Part shown: piece by piece, positions 29,235 through 37,964 of the stretch
Layout: each line of letters opens with the position of its first letter
How positions within the stretch are numbered: the first letter of the stretch is position 1
NCBI RefSeq assembly: GCF_020682705.1
Contig: NZ_JAGTTN010000002.1
Location: 558,001-622,000, forward strand
Length of the DNA: 64,000 nt
Reading direction: 5' to 3'
Source of the DNA: Microbacterium allomyrinae
Lineage (GTDB): Bacteria; Actinomycetota; Actinomycetes; Actinomycetales; Microbacteriaceae
Made by a program: the position numbers and the translations under genes
The notes under the pieces: generated by a model
The model's input: the letters and a program-made list of their open reading frames with translations, nothing else
The model's database searches: none
What the model was told of the DNA's origin: nothing

Positions 29235-30305
29235 ATGAAGGTGCACAATCCGTTCCGGGTCGCGTTCGTGGGAACACTGGGCGTCGGGCTCGGTCTTCTG
29301 CTCATCGGCAGCATCCAGACGCTCTCGACGATCCTGCTGTACGTGGGCACGGCCCTGTTCCTCTCCCTCGGTCTCGACCCGATCGTCGCCTGGCTCGAGC
29401 GCCGCAAGCTCCCCCGCTGGGCGGCTGTGCTCGTCACGATCCTCGGTGTCCTCGCCGCCTTCGCCGGCATCATCCTGATGATCGTGCCGATCATCGTGCA
29501 GCAGGTCGGACAGCTCGTGGCAGCCATCCAGGAGCTGTTCGAGGACGGAACGTGGAATCCCTTCGAAGAGCTTCGCCAGTGGATGACCGACACCTTCCCG
29601 TTACTGCGCGTCGACGACGTGTTCCAGGCGGTGCAGGAGTGGCTCGACACGCTGGACTACGGGGCGATCGGCGGCACGATCGGCGAGAGCATCATCGTCA
29701 TCGGCGGCACCATTCTCAGCGGTCTCGCCGGCGCCTTCATCGTGCTCATCCTCACGATCTACTTCACGGCCTCGACTCCGAGCCTCAAGCGGGCCGTCTA
29801 TCAGCTCGCGCCCGCATCCAAACGCGCCCGAGTCATGGACCTCGGCGAGCAGATCACCGACTCGGTCGGCTTCTACGTCATCGGCCAGCTCAGCCTCGGC
29901 GTGATCAACGGCGTGCTGAGCGCGATCTTCCTGACGATCATCCACGCACCGTTCCCCGCCGTGCTCGCCGTGATCGCCTTCTTCTTCTCGCTGATCCCGC
30001 TCGTCGGAACCCTCACGGGCTCGACGATCATCGTCCTGACCTGCCTCATCCCTGGGCTCGGCTCCCCGACGACCGCTCTGATCGCCGCGATCTACTACCT
30101 CATCTACATGCAGATCGAGGCGTACGTGATCTCACCGCGCATCATGGGCCGTGCCGTCTCGGTCCCCGGGGCCGTGGTCGTCATCGCTGCGCTCGCAGGG
30201 GGGTCATTGCTCGGACTCCTCGGCGCACTGGTCGCGATCCCCGTCGCGGCGAGCATCCTGATCCTCTACCGCCAGGTCGTGATCCCGCGACAGAACGAGC
30301 GTTGA
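29235..30305 (+). CDS. AI-2E family transporter (TqsA/PerM superfamily)
   Basis: A 356-residue polytopic membrane protein with the family pattern: three N-terminal membrane segments, a soluble insert (about 95-150), then FIVLILTIYFTASTPSLKRAVYQL, the GQLSLGVINGVLSAIFL segment and the IPLVGTLTGSTIIVL motif and MQIEAYVISPRIMGRAVSVPG typical of the group. Members have been linked to AI-2 export, sodium/proton exchange or other export, so the substrate cannot be inferred. GGGAGGG precedes the ATG at 29235. It is monocistronic and divergent from the large membrane protein. Confidence 0.87.
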   Translation: MKVHNPFRVAFVGTLGVGLGLLLIGSIQTLSTILLYVGTALFLSLGLDPIVAWLERRKLPRWAAVLVTILGVLAAFAGIILMIVPIIVQQVGQLVAAIQELFEDGTWNPFEELRQWMTDTFPLLRVDDVFQAVQEWLDTLDYGAIGGTIGESIIVIGGTILSGLAGAFIVLILTIYFTASTPSLKRAVYQLAPASKRARVMDLGEQITDSVGFYVIGQLSLGVINGVLSAIFLTIIHAPFPAVLAVIAFFFSLIPLVGTLTGSTIIVLTCLIPGLGSPTTALIAAIYYLIYMQIEAYVISPRIMGRAVSVPGAVVVIAALAGGSLLGLLGALVAIPVAASILILYRQVVIPRQNER

Positions 30306-30350
30306 CGCGCCTCGCAGGCGCGTGAACGGGCTTCACTGGCGCGTGAACGC

Positions 30351-31079
30351 TCAGGCGTCGGCGACGACCTGACCCGTCCACTCGGTCGCCAGCGGCAATG
30401 CGTCGGCATTCACGGCGGCGACGATCTCGGTCAGCACCCTTCGCGTCTGACTCTCGCCCACCCAGAGATGCTTGCCGCCCTCTACCGGAATCATCACGGC
30501 CTCGGGCACGCTCGCGAATCGCTCGATCGCGGCATCCGGTCGCAGATAGTCGTCGAACTCGGGCACGAGGACGATGAGTCGCCGCTCGTCTCCGGCCCAC
30601 GCGGCAACCTCGGCTTCCGTCGCTCGGTGAAGCGGCGGCGACAGCAGAACGGCGCCCTCGACCGCGTGGTCCCGTCCGTACTTGAGGGCGATCTCGGTGC
30701 CGAACGACCATCCCACGAGCCATGGACGAGGAAGGCCGCGCTCGTGCACGAAGGCCATCGCGGCGGCGAGATCGAATGCCTCGGCACGTCCGCCGTCGAA
30801 CGCCCCCTCGCTCGTACCCCGCGGCGACGTGGTGCCGCGTGTGTTGAAGCGCAGCACGGCGAGGTCCGCCAGCGCAGGCAGACGCGCGGCGGCCTTGCGC
30901 AGGATGTGCGAATCCATGAACCCGCCGGCGGTGGGAAGCGGATGCAGCGTCACCAGGGTCGCGACCGGCTCACGGTCCTCGGGCACGGCGAGCTCTCCGA
31001 CGAGGGTCAGCCCGTCGAGAGTCTCGAGTTCGATCTCCTCCCGGCGCGCCGGCAGCAGCATCGGTCCGCGGATCTCCAT
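30351..31079 (-). CDS. alpha/beta hydrolase
   Basis: A 242-residue alpha/beta-hydrolase-fold protein of the short-chain esterase group: VATLVTLHPLPTAGGFMDS oxyanion region, VLRFNTRGTTSPRG, nucleophile elbow GWSFGT (Ser), late acid VPEFDDYLRPD and final His in VEGGKHLWVGE. No signal peptide. The ATG at 31079 sits just after the stop of the preceding zinc-binding gene, suggesting one operon with the lytic transglycosylase-like gene. Substrate unknown. Confidence 0.85.
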   Translation of the reverse strand: MEIRGPMLLPARREEIELETLDGLTLVGELAVPEDREPVATLVTLHPLPTAGGFMDSHILRKAAARLPALADLAVLRFNTRGTTSPRGTSEGAFDGGRAEAFDLAAAMAFVHERGLPRPWLVGWSFGTEIALKYGRDHAVEGAVLLSPPLHRATEAEVAAWAGDERRLIVLVPEFDDYLRPDAAIERFASVPEAVMIPVEGGKHLWVGESQTRRVLTEIVAAVNADALPLATEWTGQVVADA

Positions 31080-31080
31080 G

Positions 31081-31365
31081 TCAGCCCACTCTCCAGCAAT
31101 GCTGATGCCAGTGCCGGCGCGCGGCGAGGTCCGCGGCGTCGCCGAGTACCCCATCCGCACGCCACGTCACGAGGTGCGCGACGCCGGCATCGATCGAGCG
31201 CCCGCAACCCGGGCACGTGTAGCTCTTCTGCGCCTGTGCGGCCGACACGGGCTGCACCGTCCACTCGATGCCGCGGCGGATCTCGGTGCGCTTCCATCCC
31301 GCGAGCAGGCGCTCCAGCGGATCATCGCCGCTGTGGTCCGGTCGGCGGCGGTTCGCCCGTGGCAT
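31081..31365 (-). CDS. small zinc-ribbon-like protein
   Basis: A 94-residue basic protein. A middle segment YTCPGCGRSIDAGVAHLV gives a CxxC pair, and the C-terminus RRHWHQHCWRVG supplies His and Cys, together a plausible zinc site. The start is the ATG at 31365 between two same-strand genes (stop of the LT-like gene at 31370, hydrolase start at 31079). The family is common next to this hydrolase in Microbacteriaceae in my recollection; the function is unknown. Confidence 0.7.
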   Translation of the reverse strand: MPRANRRRPDHSGDDPLERLLAGWKRTEIRRGIEWTVQPVSAAQAQKSYTCPGCGRSIDAGVAHLVTWRADGVLGDAADLAARRHWHQHCWRVG

Positions 31366-31369
31366 GGGA

Positions 31370-32104
31370 TCAGTACCAGCCCACGCGCTGGGAGTGATCC
31401 CACGCGCCGCACGGCGTGCCGTAGCGGCCGCCGATATAGCCGAGTCCCCACGAGATCTGGGTCGCGGGGTTGGTCTCCCAGTCCGCGCCTGCCGACGCCA
31501 TCTTCCCGCCGGGAAGTGCCTGCGGGATGCCGTAGGCGCCACTGCCGGCGTTGTAGGCGTTGACGCGCCAGCCGGACTCCTTGTTCCACAGCGCCACCAG
31601 GCAGGCGAACTGGTCGTCGCCCCACCCGCGCGCGAGCACCATCTCGTACGCGATCGCCTGCGCCGTCCCGGGGTCGGGAGTCACGAACGGGGGGCGCCAA
31701 CCGCTCGAAGACGAAGAGGTGGTCGCCGCGACGGGAGTCGGCGTGGGCTTGGGCTTGACGTAGACCGAGTAGCCGCCGCGATCGAGCACGGCCGCCTCAC
31801 TCGGCTCGGCATCGGCATCGACGGCCAAGACCTGGATGTCGCCGAGACTGCTGGCGTACAGCGAGATCGGCGGCACCTCCTCGGCGCTCGCCTCGCTCAG
31901 TGCGAGGCTCGTCGGTCCGATGTACGCCGCGACGAAACCGACGGCGGCGAAAGCGGCGAAGACGCCCAGAACACCCCGGCGACGTGACCACCGGAGCTTG
32001 GCGACCGGGAGGCGACGAGGGCCTTGAGGCCGGGCGTCCGCGCGGGTCGACACATCCTGACGACGGGCGCGCCTGGTGGGGGTCAGCTCGTTTCCGGAAG
32101 TCAC
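31370..32104 (-). CDS. secreted lytic-transglycosylase-like protein
   Basis: A 244-residue protein with a basic N-terminus, one membrane/signal segment (RRGVLGVFAAFAAVGFVAAYIGP, about 40-62), a Pro/Thr/Ser linker and a compact SLT/resuscitation-like domain: CLVALWNKESGWRVNAYNAGSGAYGIPQ, with the Glu of NKESGW in the catalytic position (about residue 168) and GLGYIGGRYGTPCGAWDHS. It likely cleaves peptidoglycan outside the membrane. Starts with GTG at 32104; the longer frame reaching 32467 runs antiparallel to no real gene and looks spurious. Confidence 0.83.
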   Translation of the reverse strand: MTSGNELTPTRRARRQDVSTRADARPQGPRRLPVAKLRWSRRRGVLGVFAAFAAVGFVAAYIGPTSLALSEASAEEVPPISLYASSLGDIQVLAVDADAEPSEAAVLDRGGYSVYVKPKPTPTPVAATTSSSSSGWRPPFVTPDPGTAQAIAYEMVLARGWGDDQFACLVALWNKESGWRVNAYNAGSGAYGIPQALPGGKMASAGADWETNPATQISWGLGYIGGRYGTPCGAWDHSQRVGWY

Positions 32105-32184
32105 AGTGCTTCGATGATAGCCGCGGGCACCGTCCCGATTCCAAACCCGGTCGCCAGCACGGCCATCCGCAAGCCCGCTCGTGG

Positions 32185-32748
32185 TCACTTGACCGCGAGC
32201 ATGACCTCCACGACCGCATCGAGAACCGCGTCCACCTGCACCTCGCGATAGCCGCCACGCTGCATGCGGAACGCGACCGAGCGCACCTGCTCGACCGAGA
32301 GTGGGTCGCCGGTCTCGAGATAGCGCGCGATCTTGTCGGAGACCAGATCGACCTCGTCGACCCGATAGCCGTAGCGCAGCGACGAGAGGCGGTCGAACCG
32401 GCGCTTGCGCGGCCGCGAGAAGCGGTCGAGCACGATCTGCGCCGTGTCGCGGGTGCTTCCCACCCACGCCTGCGCACCCTGCGTGGTGACGGCGTTCGTG
32501 CGCTCACGCGCGGCGAAGGCGTCCTCGATACGGCCCAGCGCGGCATCAACCGAGCCGATCACATAGCCATGGCGCACGAGAGGAAAGGCCGCCTGCCGGA
32601 TGTCGGCCGACGTGAGCGCGTCGGCCCCGGACTCGAACGAGGCTCGAGCACGATCCAGGAACGCGTCGACGGCGCGCTTCTCGTACCCCTTCTCGCGACC
32701 GCGCGTCTCGGGAAAGGAACTCCGAGCAGACGTCTCGGATGTCGTCAT
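32185..32748 (-). CDS. DivIVA-domain repeat protein
   Basis: A 187-residue protein with four copies of a motif resembling the DivIVA N-terminus: GYEKRAVDAFLDRA, GYVIGSVDAALGRI, GYRVDEVDLVSDKI and GYREVQVDAVLDAV. Such domains bind curved membrane at poles and septa in Actinobacteria; the repeats here would make a multivalent protein without the usual long coiled coil. No membrane segment. Its start overlaps the cdsA stop by four bases (ATGA on the reverse strand), so it is coupled to phospholipid synthesis. Confidence 0.8.
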   Translation of the reverse strand: MTTSETSARSSFPETRGREKGYEKRAVDAFLDRARASFESGADALTSADIRQAAFPLVRHGYVIGSVDAALGRIEDAFAARERTNAVTTQGAQAWVGSTRDTAQIVLDRFSRPRKRRFDRLSSLRYGYRVDEVDLVSDKIARYLETGDPLSVEQVRSVAFRMQRGGYREVQVDAVLDAVVEVMLAVK

Positions 32749-33812
32749 GATGCCACCAGGGGGGTGAAGAGGTAGTACAGGGCCAGCGCCGCGACGGTCG
32801 ACGGCAGGATGGAGTCGAGCCGGTCGAGCACACCGCCGTGCCCCGGAAGCCAGGAGCTCATGTCCTTGATCCCTAGATCGCGCTTGATCATCGATTCTCC
32901 CAGGTCACCGGCGGTCGCCGTTCCCAGGATCAGGATGCCGAGCACCACGCCCATCCACCAGTCCAGGCCGAGCATGAAGATGCCGACCAGCACGCCGGCG
33001 AGCACCGCCGCGGCTGCGGCGCCGGCAAAGCCCTCCCACGTCTTCTTGGGGCTGATGCGCGGCGCCATCGGATGCTTCCCGAAGGTCAGTCCGGCGGCGT
33101 ACGCGCCCGTGTCGGCCGCGACCGCGATGATGATGAACGCGAGCACCCACCACTCGCCGCCGTCCTTGCTCAGCAGGACGATGCAGAGGCTGCCCAGGAA
33201 CGCGACGTACAGCTGGACGAAGCCGGCGATCAGCACATCGCCGAGCACGGTGGCGTAGGTGCGGCCATCGCGCGAGGTCATCTGGGCGACGAGCCGCCAC
33301 ACGACGACGAAGGCGAGGGCGACGAAGAGGATCACCCAGTGCAGCCAGGCGGTCACGAAGTACGCCGAGCCCACGATCACGGCACCGGCGATCAGTTGCG
33401 GCACGATGTCGACGCGGCGACCGCTCGCGATGAGCGCGCGCGAGAACTCGAAGATCGCAAGCAGCACCGCCGCCAGCGCGAGCGGGAGGAATGCCCACTT
33501 CACGAAGATCAGCGACCCGAGCACCACGGCGCCGATCGCGACGCCGATCACGGTGGCAAGGATCAGGTCGCGCCCGGTGCGCTCCTTGATGCGCTCATTG
33601 GCCTCTTCGAACTCCGCCTTGGCCTGGGCGACCTGACTCTCGAACTCGCTCTTGGCGGCACGGATGTGCGATTGGATAGCACCCGAATCAGCCGATTCGG
33701 CCTGACGTCGTGCCTCGTTCGCCTCTCGTCGCGAGTCGCCGAACTCCCGGCGTGTGGACGACACGTCGTGGGGGTCGCCGTCGCTTCCCCGTCCCCCGGA
33801 TGCATCCGTCAT
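32745..33812 (-). CDS. cdsA: phosphatidate cytidylyltransferase
   Basis: A 355-residue integral membrane enzyme that makes CDP-diacylglycerol from phosphatidate and CTP. The family signature is intact near the C-terminus: GESMIKRDLGIKDMSSWLPGHGGVLDRLDS. Eight or so membrane segments follow a charged Arg/Glu-rich coiled N-terminus of about 85 residues (SRREANEARRQAES...), an actinobacterial extension absent from the E. coli enzyme. It is ten bases downstream of frr. Confidence 0.94.
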   Translation of the reverse strand: MTDASGGRGSDGDPHDVSSTRREFGDSRREANEARRQAESADSGAIQSHIRAAKSEFESQVAQAKAEFEEANERIKERTGRDLILATVIGVAIGAVVLGSLIFVKWAFLPLALAAVLLAIFEFSRALIASGRRVDIVPQLIAGAVIVGSAYFVTAWLHWVILFVALAFVVVWRLVAQMTSRDGRTYATVLGDVLIAGFVQLYVAFLGSLCIVLLSKDGGEWWVLAFIIIAVAADTGAYAAGLTFGKHPMAPRISPKKTWEGFAGAAAAAVLAGVLVGIFMLGLDWWMGVVLGILILGTATAGDLGESMIKRDLGIKDMSSWLPGHGGVLDRLDSILPSTVAALALYYLFTPLVAS

Positions 33813-33821
33813 ACGCAGGCC

Positions 33822-34376
33822 TCAGACCTCGAGCAGTTCTGCCTCTTTGCGCTTGAGTGCCTCGTCGATGGCGTCGACGTGCGTGCGCGTGAGGGCATCG
33901 AGCTCTTTCTCGGCACGTGCCAGTTCGTCGTCGCCGAACTCGCCCTTCAGCGCGTCGAGGTCGTCCTTGGACTTGCGACGGATACCGCGCAGATGGACCT
34001 TGTGGTCCTCACCCTTGGAGCGCACCAGCTTGACGTACTCCTTGCGCCGTTCCTCGGTCAGCTCAGGCATCGTGATGCGTACGAGGTTGCCGTCGTTCGT
34101 CGGGTTCACCCCGAGATTCGGGACGTCGCGGATGGCCTGCTCGATCCCCTTGAGCGCCGACTTGTCGTACGGAGTGATGATCAACGAGCGAGCCTCGGGG
34201 CTGTTGATCGACGCGAGCTGGGCGAGAGGGGTCGGAGTGCCGTAGTAGTCCACGAGCACCTTCTGGAAGAGCTGCGGATTTGCACGCCCGGTGCGAACAG
34301 TCGCGAAGTCCTCCTTCGCGGACTCGACAGCGCGGTCCATTCGAGCTCCGGCATCAGCCAAGACGTCCGCGATCAC
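33822..34376 (-). CDS. frr: ribosome recycling factor
   Basis: A 184-residue RRF that, with EF-G, splits post-termination ribosomes. Typical sequence: [59 protein letters not shown], and the [19 protein letters not shown] helix. Starts with GTG at 34376 preceded by AAGGAGAAA. Part of the rpsB-tsf-pyrH-frr-cdsA order. Confidence 0.97.
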   Translation of the reverse strand: MIADVLADAGARMDRAVESAKEDFATVRTGRANPQLFQKVLVDYYGTPTPLAQLASINSPEARSLIITPYDKSALKGIEQAIRDVPNLGVNPTNDGNLVRITMPELTEERRKEYVKLVRSKGEDHKVHLRGIRRKSKDDLDALKGEFGDDELARAEKELDALTRTHVDAIDEALKRKEAELLEV

Positions 34377-34427
34377 AGTTTCTCCTTCATCGGGGTGGGG
34401 CCTGATCAGTCTACTCAGCGGGGCGAT

Positions 34428-35147
34428 TCACGCCGTGACGACAGTCCCGATGGACTCGCCCAGCAGCGCCCGGGTGACGTTGCCCGCGGGCTCCATCCCG
34501 AACACGCGCATGTCCATGCTGTTGTCCATGCACAGGCTGAACGCGGTGGAGTCGACCACCTTGAGTCCGCGCTGCAGAGCATCGATGTACGTGATGCGGT
34601 CGATCTTGGTGGCCGTGGCATCCTTCTTGGGGTCGGCGGTGTACACGCCGTCCACGCCGTTCTTCGCCACGAGGACCTCCTGCGCGTCGATCTCGAGCGC
34701 GCGCTGGGCCGCTACCGTGTCCGTCGAGAAGTACGGCAGACCGGCACCCGCGCCGAAGATGACGACGCGGCCCTTCTCCATGTGCCGCTCCGCACGCCGC
34801 GGGATGTACGGCTCGGCGACCTGCGTCATAGAGATCGCGGACTGCACGCGTGTGGCGGCGCCTGCCTGCTCGAGGAAATCCTGCAGCGCCAGAGCGTTCA
34901 TCACGGTGCCGAGCATGCCCATGTAGTCGGCACGGCCGCGGTCCATGCCGCGCTGGCTGAGCTCCGCGCCGCGGAAGAAGTTTCCTCCGCCGACCACGAT
35001 GGCGATCTCGACGCGGTCGACCGCGGCGGCGATCTCGCGAGCGATCTGGCTGACGACGTCGGGGTTGACCCCCAGCTGGCCTCCGCCGAACGCCTCGCCG
35101 GAGAGCTTCAGGAGGACGCGACGGCGTCCGGTGTTCTCACTGATCAC
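34428..35147 (-). CDS. pyrH: UMP kinase
   Basis: A 239-residue hexameric bacterial UMP kinase: [49 protein letters not shown], and the [16 protein letters not shown] region. Starts with GTG at 35147 behind a GAGAGGA ribosome site. It is separated from tsf by a terminator-like hairpin. Confidence 0.97.
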   Translation of the reverse strand: MISENTGRRRVLLKLSGEAFGGGQLGVNPDVVSQIAREIAAAVDRVEIAIVVGGGNFFRGAELSQRGMDRGRADYMGMLGTVMNALALQDFLEQAGAATRVQSAISMTQVAEPYIPRRAERHMEKGRVVIFGAGAGLPYFSTDTVAAQRALEIDAQEVLVAKNGVDGVYTADPKKDATATKIDRITYIDALQRGLKVVDSTAFSLCMDNSMDMRVFGMEPAGNVTRALLGESIGTVVTA

Positions 35148-35185
35148 AATGATCCTCTCGTTGACGACAAACTACCGAAGGGCAT

Positions 35186-35219
35186 GAGAAAAGCCCGCAC
35201 CGGAATCCGATGCGGGCTT
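35186..35219 (-). terminator. intrinsic terminator after tsf
   Basis: Stem AAGCCCGCA (35191-35199) with TGCGGGCTT (35211-35219) and an 11-base loop; on the reverse strand the stem is followed by TTTTCTC. It lies 10 bases past the tsf stop, so pyrH expression needs read-through or its own promoter. Confidence 0.8.
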
Positions 35220-35228
35220 CTCGAACTG

Positions 35229-36056
35229 CTACGCGCCGACCTTGAAGCGCGCGAAGTCGGTCAGAGTCAGACCGGCATCCTGCGCGACCTTCGCGACGGA
35301 CTGCTTGTTGTCCTTCGCGTAGTCCTGGTCGAGCAGTGCGACCTGCTTGAAGAACGCGTTGACACGGCCCTCGACGATCTTCGGAAGGGCAGCCTCGGGC
35401 TTGCCCTCGTTGCGCGAGATCTCGGTGACGATCTCACGCTCCTTGTCGACATCGGCCTCGGGCACCTCGTCGCGGCTCAGGTACGACGGGTTGGCGAAGG
35501 AGATGTGCTGCGCGAGGCTGCGCGCGGTCTCGGCGTCATCGCCCGTGTAGGCGAGGACGACGCCCACCTGGGGCGGGAGGTCCTTGCTCGTCTTGTGGAG
35601 GTAGATCTCGAAGTTGTCACCGGAGAGCGTGCGCACGCGACGCAGTTCGACCTTCTCGCCGATGATCGCGGCCTCGTCCGAGATGAGCTCGGCGACGGTC
35701 TGCGCGCCCGCCGGAGCGGCAAGGGCGGCCTCGACCGAGTCCGCGGCGACCGCGGCGGCTGCGTCGAGGACCTTGTCGGCCAGCGCGACGAAACGGTCGT
35801 TCTTCGCGACGAAGTCGGTCTCGGTGTTGAGTTCGAGGATCGTGACCTTTCCGTCGACCTCCTTCGCCGTGACGAGTCCCTCGCTGGTGGAGCGATCGGC
35901 ACGCTTGGCGTTGCCCTTCGCGCCCTTCAGGCGCAGGATCTCCACAGCCTTCTCGAGGTCGCCGTCGGCCTCCTCGAGGGCCTTCTTGGTGTCGACCATT
36001 CCCGTGCCGAGCTGCTCGCGCAGCGCCTTGATGTCGGCGATCGTGAAGTTTGCCAT
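35229..36056 (-). CDS. tsf: elongation factor Ts
   Basis: A 275-residue nucleotide exchange factor for EF-Tu. N-terminal UBA-like domain (TIADIKALREQLGTGMVDTKKALEEADGD), core with NTETDFVAKND, the Ts signature AQHISFANPSYL, and a C-terminal VALLDQDYAKDNKQSVAKV module. ATG at 36056 follows CAAGGAGCCGCC. It is downstream of rpsB with a strong stem-loop between them. Confidence 0.97.
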   Translation of the reverse strand: MANFTIADIKALREQLGTGMVDTKKALEEADGDLEKAVEILRLKGAKGNAKRADRSTSEGLVTAKEVDGKVTILELNTETDFVAKNDRFVALADKVLDAAAAVAADSVEAALAAPAGAQTVAELISDEAAIIGEKVELRRVRTLSGDNFEIYLHKTSKDLPPQVGVVLAYTGDDAETARSLAQHISFANPSYLSRDEVPEADVDKEREIVTEISRNEGKPEAALPKIVEGRVNAFFKQVALLDQDYAKDNKQSVAKVAQDAGLTLTDFARFKVGA

Positions 36057-36092
36057 GAGTGGCGGCTCCTTGATTGTGTGAGTTCTCGTGGA

Positions 36093-36127
36093 TGCCCGGC
36101 GTCCGCGATCAACGCGGACGCCGGGCA
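36093..36127 (-). promoter_or_regulatory. perfect 15-bp stem-loop between rpsB and tsf
   Basis: Arms 36093-36107 and 36113-36127 pair perfectly around a 5-base loop. No T-run follows on the reverse strand, so it is not a classical terminator; it may slow or process the rpsB-tsf transcript and set the S2:EF-Ts ratio, or stabilise the rpsB 3' end. Confidence 0.6.
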
Positions 36128-36139
36128 GAAGAGCGGGCT

Positions 36140-37078
36140 TTACTCGGCCGATGCCTCGGCGGTCGCCTCGACGACGTCCACCTCGACGACCTCGACCTCG
36201 ATGCCGTCGGCGGTCTCGGTGACGACCTCGACCACGTCGACCTCGACGACCTCGACGCCCTCGGCAGCCTCAGCCTCGACGACGGCCTCGGCAACAGCTT
36301 CGGCGACCTCTTCGGCAGCGCCCTGCTCGAGCAGCTCGCGCTCCCAGTCGGCCAGCGGCTCGGCCTCGGCCGACTCTTCGGTCGGCTGGTGGCGCTGGAT
36401 CAGGCCCTCGGCGGCGGCGTCGGCGATGATGCGGGTGAGCAGGCCCACCGAGCGGATCGCGTCGTCGTTGCCGGGGATCGGGTACTGGAACTCGTCCGGG
36501 TCGGCGTTGGTGTCGAGGATGCCGATCACCGGGATACCCAGCTTGGCGGCCTCGTTGACGGCGAGGTGCTCGCGCTTGGCGTCGACGACCCAGATCGCCG
36601 AAGGCGTCTTCTGGAGGTTGCGGATGCCGCCGAGCGACTTGTGCAGCTTGTCGAGCTCACGCTTCTTGAGCAGGAGCTCCTTCTTTGTGAAGCCGCTGTT
36701 CGCCGGTGTCTCGTAGTCGAGCTCCTCGAGCTCCTTCATGCGAGCGAGGCGCTTGGAGATGGTGCTGAAGTTGGTGAGCAGTCCACCCAGCCAGCGCTGG
36801 TTGACATAGGGCTGGCCGACGCGGGTCGCCTGCTCGGCGATGACTTCCTGAGCCTGCTTCTTCGTGCCGACGAAGAGCACCGTGCCACCGTGGGCGACGG
36901 TCTCCTTGACGAACTCGTACGCCTTGTCGATGTACGAAAGCGACTGCTGGAGGTCGATGATGTGGATGCCGCTGCGCTCCGTGAGGATGAAGCGCTTGAC
37001 CTTCGGGTTCCACCGACGGGTCTGGTGTCCGAAGTGGACGCCGCTGTCGAGCAGCTGGCGAATGGTGACGACGGCCAT
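36140..37078 (-). CDS. rpsB: 30S ribosomal protein S2 with a long acidic tail
   Basis: A 312-residue S2. The folded part carries [44 protein letters not shown] [16 protein letters not shown], and [33 protein letters not shown] sequences. From about residue 230 there is an acidic Val/Glu/Ala-rich tail of about 80 residues with a repeated [10 protein letters not shown] motif. The start is ATG 37078 (the frame to 37102 includes upstream leader). ATG is preceded by AGAAGGAGAAC. Confidence 0.96.
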   Translation of the reverse strand: MAVVTIRQLLDSGVHFGHQTRRWNPKVKRFILTERSGIHIIDLQQSLSYIDKAYEFVKETVAHGGTVLFVGTKKQAQEVIAEQATRVGQPYVNQRWLGGLLTNFSTISKRLARMKELEELDYETPANSGFTKKELLLKKRELDKLHKSLGGIRNLQKTPSAIWVVDAKREHLAVNEAAKLGIPVIGILDTNADPDEFQYPIPGNDDAIRSVGLLTRIIADAAAEGLIQRHQPTEESAEAEPLADWERELLEQGAAEEVAEAVAEAVVEAEAAEGVEVVEVDVVEVVTETADGIEVEVVEVDVVEATAEASAE

Positions 37079-37391
37079 GGCCGTTCTCCTTCTCTGGCGC
37101 ATGCGCGCCTCTTGCGGTTGTGTCGCGCCGACATGTGATCGGCGAGCCTGGTGCCCGGCACACTCCCGCTCTTCGATTGCGCGAGGCTCTCGAGAAAGAC
37201 CGTTGGGAGTTGGATGCCGCGCCGCGATGTCTCAAGACGATCGCTGCGCTCTGGGCACGCGGAGTCACTCCGACGAGCGGAGTGCGAGTCCAGTGTATCA
37301 GTCGCGGCTCCTCCCCCGGGTGCTCCGCCCGGCCAGGTGTCCACCGTTCTCGCACCCCGCGCACACCGAGTGGGCGCGCTGAGGGATCGTC
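37079..37391. other. gene-free gap between rpsB and the M23 peptidase gene
   Basis: 313 bases without a supportable gene, the divergent promoter region. On the reverse strand TACACT (37292-37297) is a possible rpsB -10, and a perfect hairpin CACTCCG/CGGAGTG with a 5-base loop (37266-37284) would then lie at the very 5' end of an approximately 200-base rpsB leader. I see no further repeat or coding signal. Confidence 0.5.
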
Positions 37392-37958
37392 GTGCACATG
37401 CACGTTCCCGCATTCCGCCGGCGCCGCTTCACACTTCGCCTCACCTCATTCCTGCTGCTGGCCACCATCCTCGTTGCGGGGCCGGCCGGTGCCGCACGTC
37501 GCGCCGACGCCGGTGAACGCGCCGCGACCGCAGAATCCGGTGAACTCGCCTCACTCGGCTGGATGTGGCCGGCGGCATCATTCCGCCTCGTCCACGCCTT
37601 CGTCGCGCCCGCCCATCGGTACGGCCCCGGCCACCGCGGCATCGATCTGGAGCCACTCGCCGGCGCGGCGCTGCGCGCACCGGCTGACGGAGCGGTGGCG
37701 TTCGCCGGGCAGGTCGCGGGACGAGGAATCCTGACGATCGATCATGGCGGAGGTCTGGTCACGACGCTGGAGCCGGTCTCCACGACTCTCGCAGTCGGCA
37801 CGCACGTGGTGCGCGGCACCCCGATCGCATTGCTGACGCTCGGCGGGCACGCGACGCCGGGAACGCTCCACTTCGGCGTGCGCCTGCACGGCGAGTACAT
37901 CAATCCGATGCTCCTGCTCGGGGGCGTGCCTCGCGCGGTGCTGCTGCCCTGCTGCTGA
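37392..37958 (+). CDS. M23-family murein endopeptidase, secreted
   Basis: A 188-residue protein with a signal-peptide-like N-terminus (RRRRFTLRLTSFLLLATILVAGPAGAA) and a LytM fold: zinc ligands in HRGIDLEPL and LHFGVRLHGEYINPMLLL. The catalytic HxH is represented by HFG...H, and the first His of the HxxxD motif is present, so it may be active on peptidoglycan peptides. GTG at 37392 or ATG at 37398; both are close. It ends seven bases before the convergent xerC stop. Confidence 0.85.
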   Translation: MHMHVPAFRRRRFTLRLTSFLLLATILVAGPAGAARRADAGERAATAESGELASLGWMWPAASFRLVHAFVAPAHRYGPGHRGIDLEPLAGAALRAPADGAVAFAGQVAGRGILTIDHGGGLVTTLEPVSTTLAVGTHVVRGTPIALLTLGGHATPGTLHFGVRLHGEYINPMLLLGGVPRAVLLPCC

Positions 37959-37964
37959 GAACGC

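Noticed and set aside
33072..36716. 1214-residue forward frame across frr, pyrH, tsf and rpsB
   Set aside because: It runs antisense to four clearly conserved genes with intact motifs. Long stop-free opposite-strand frames are expected at about 70% GC; the predicted protein is low complexity.
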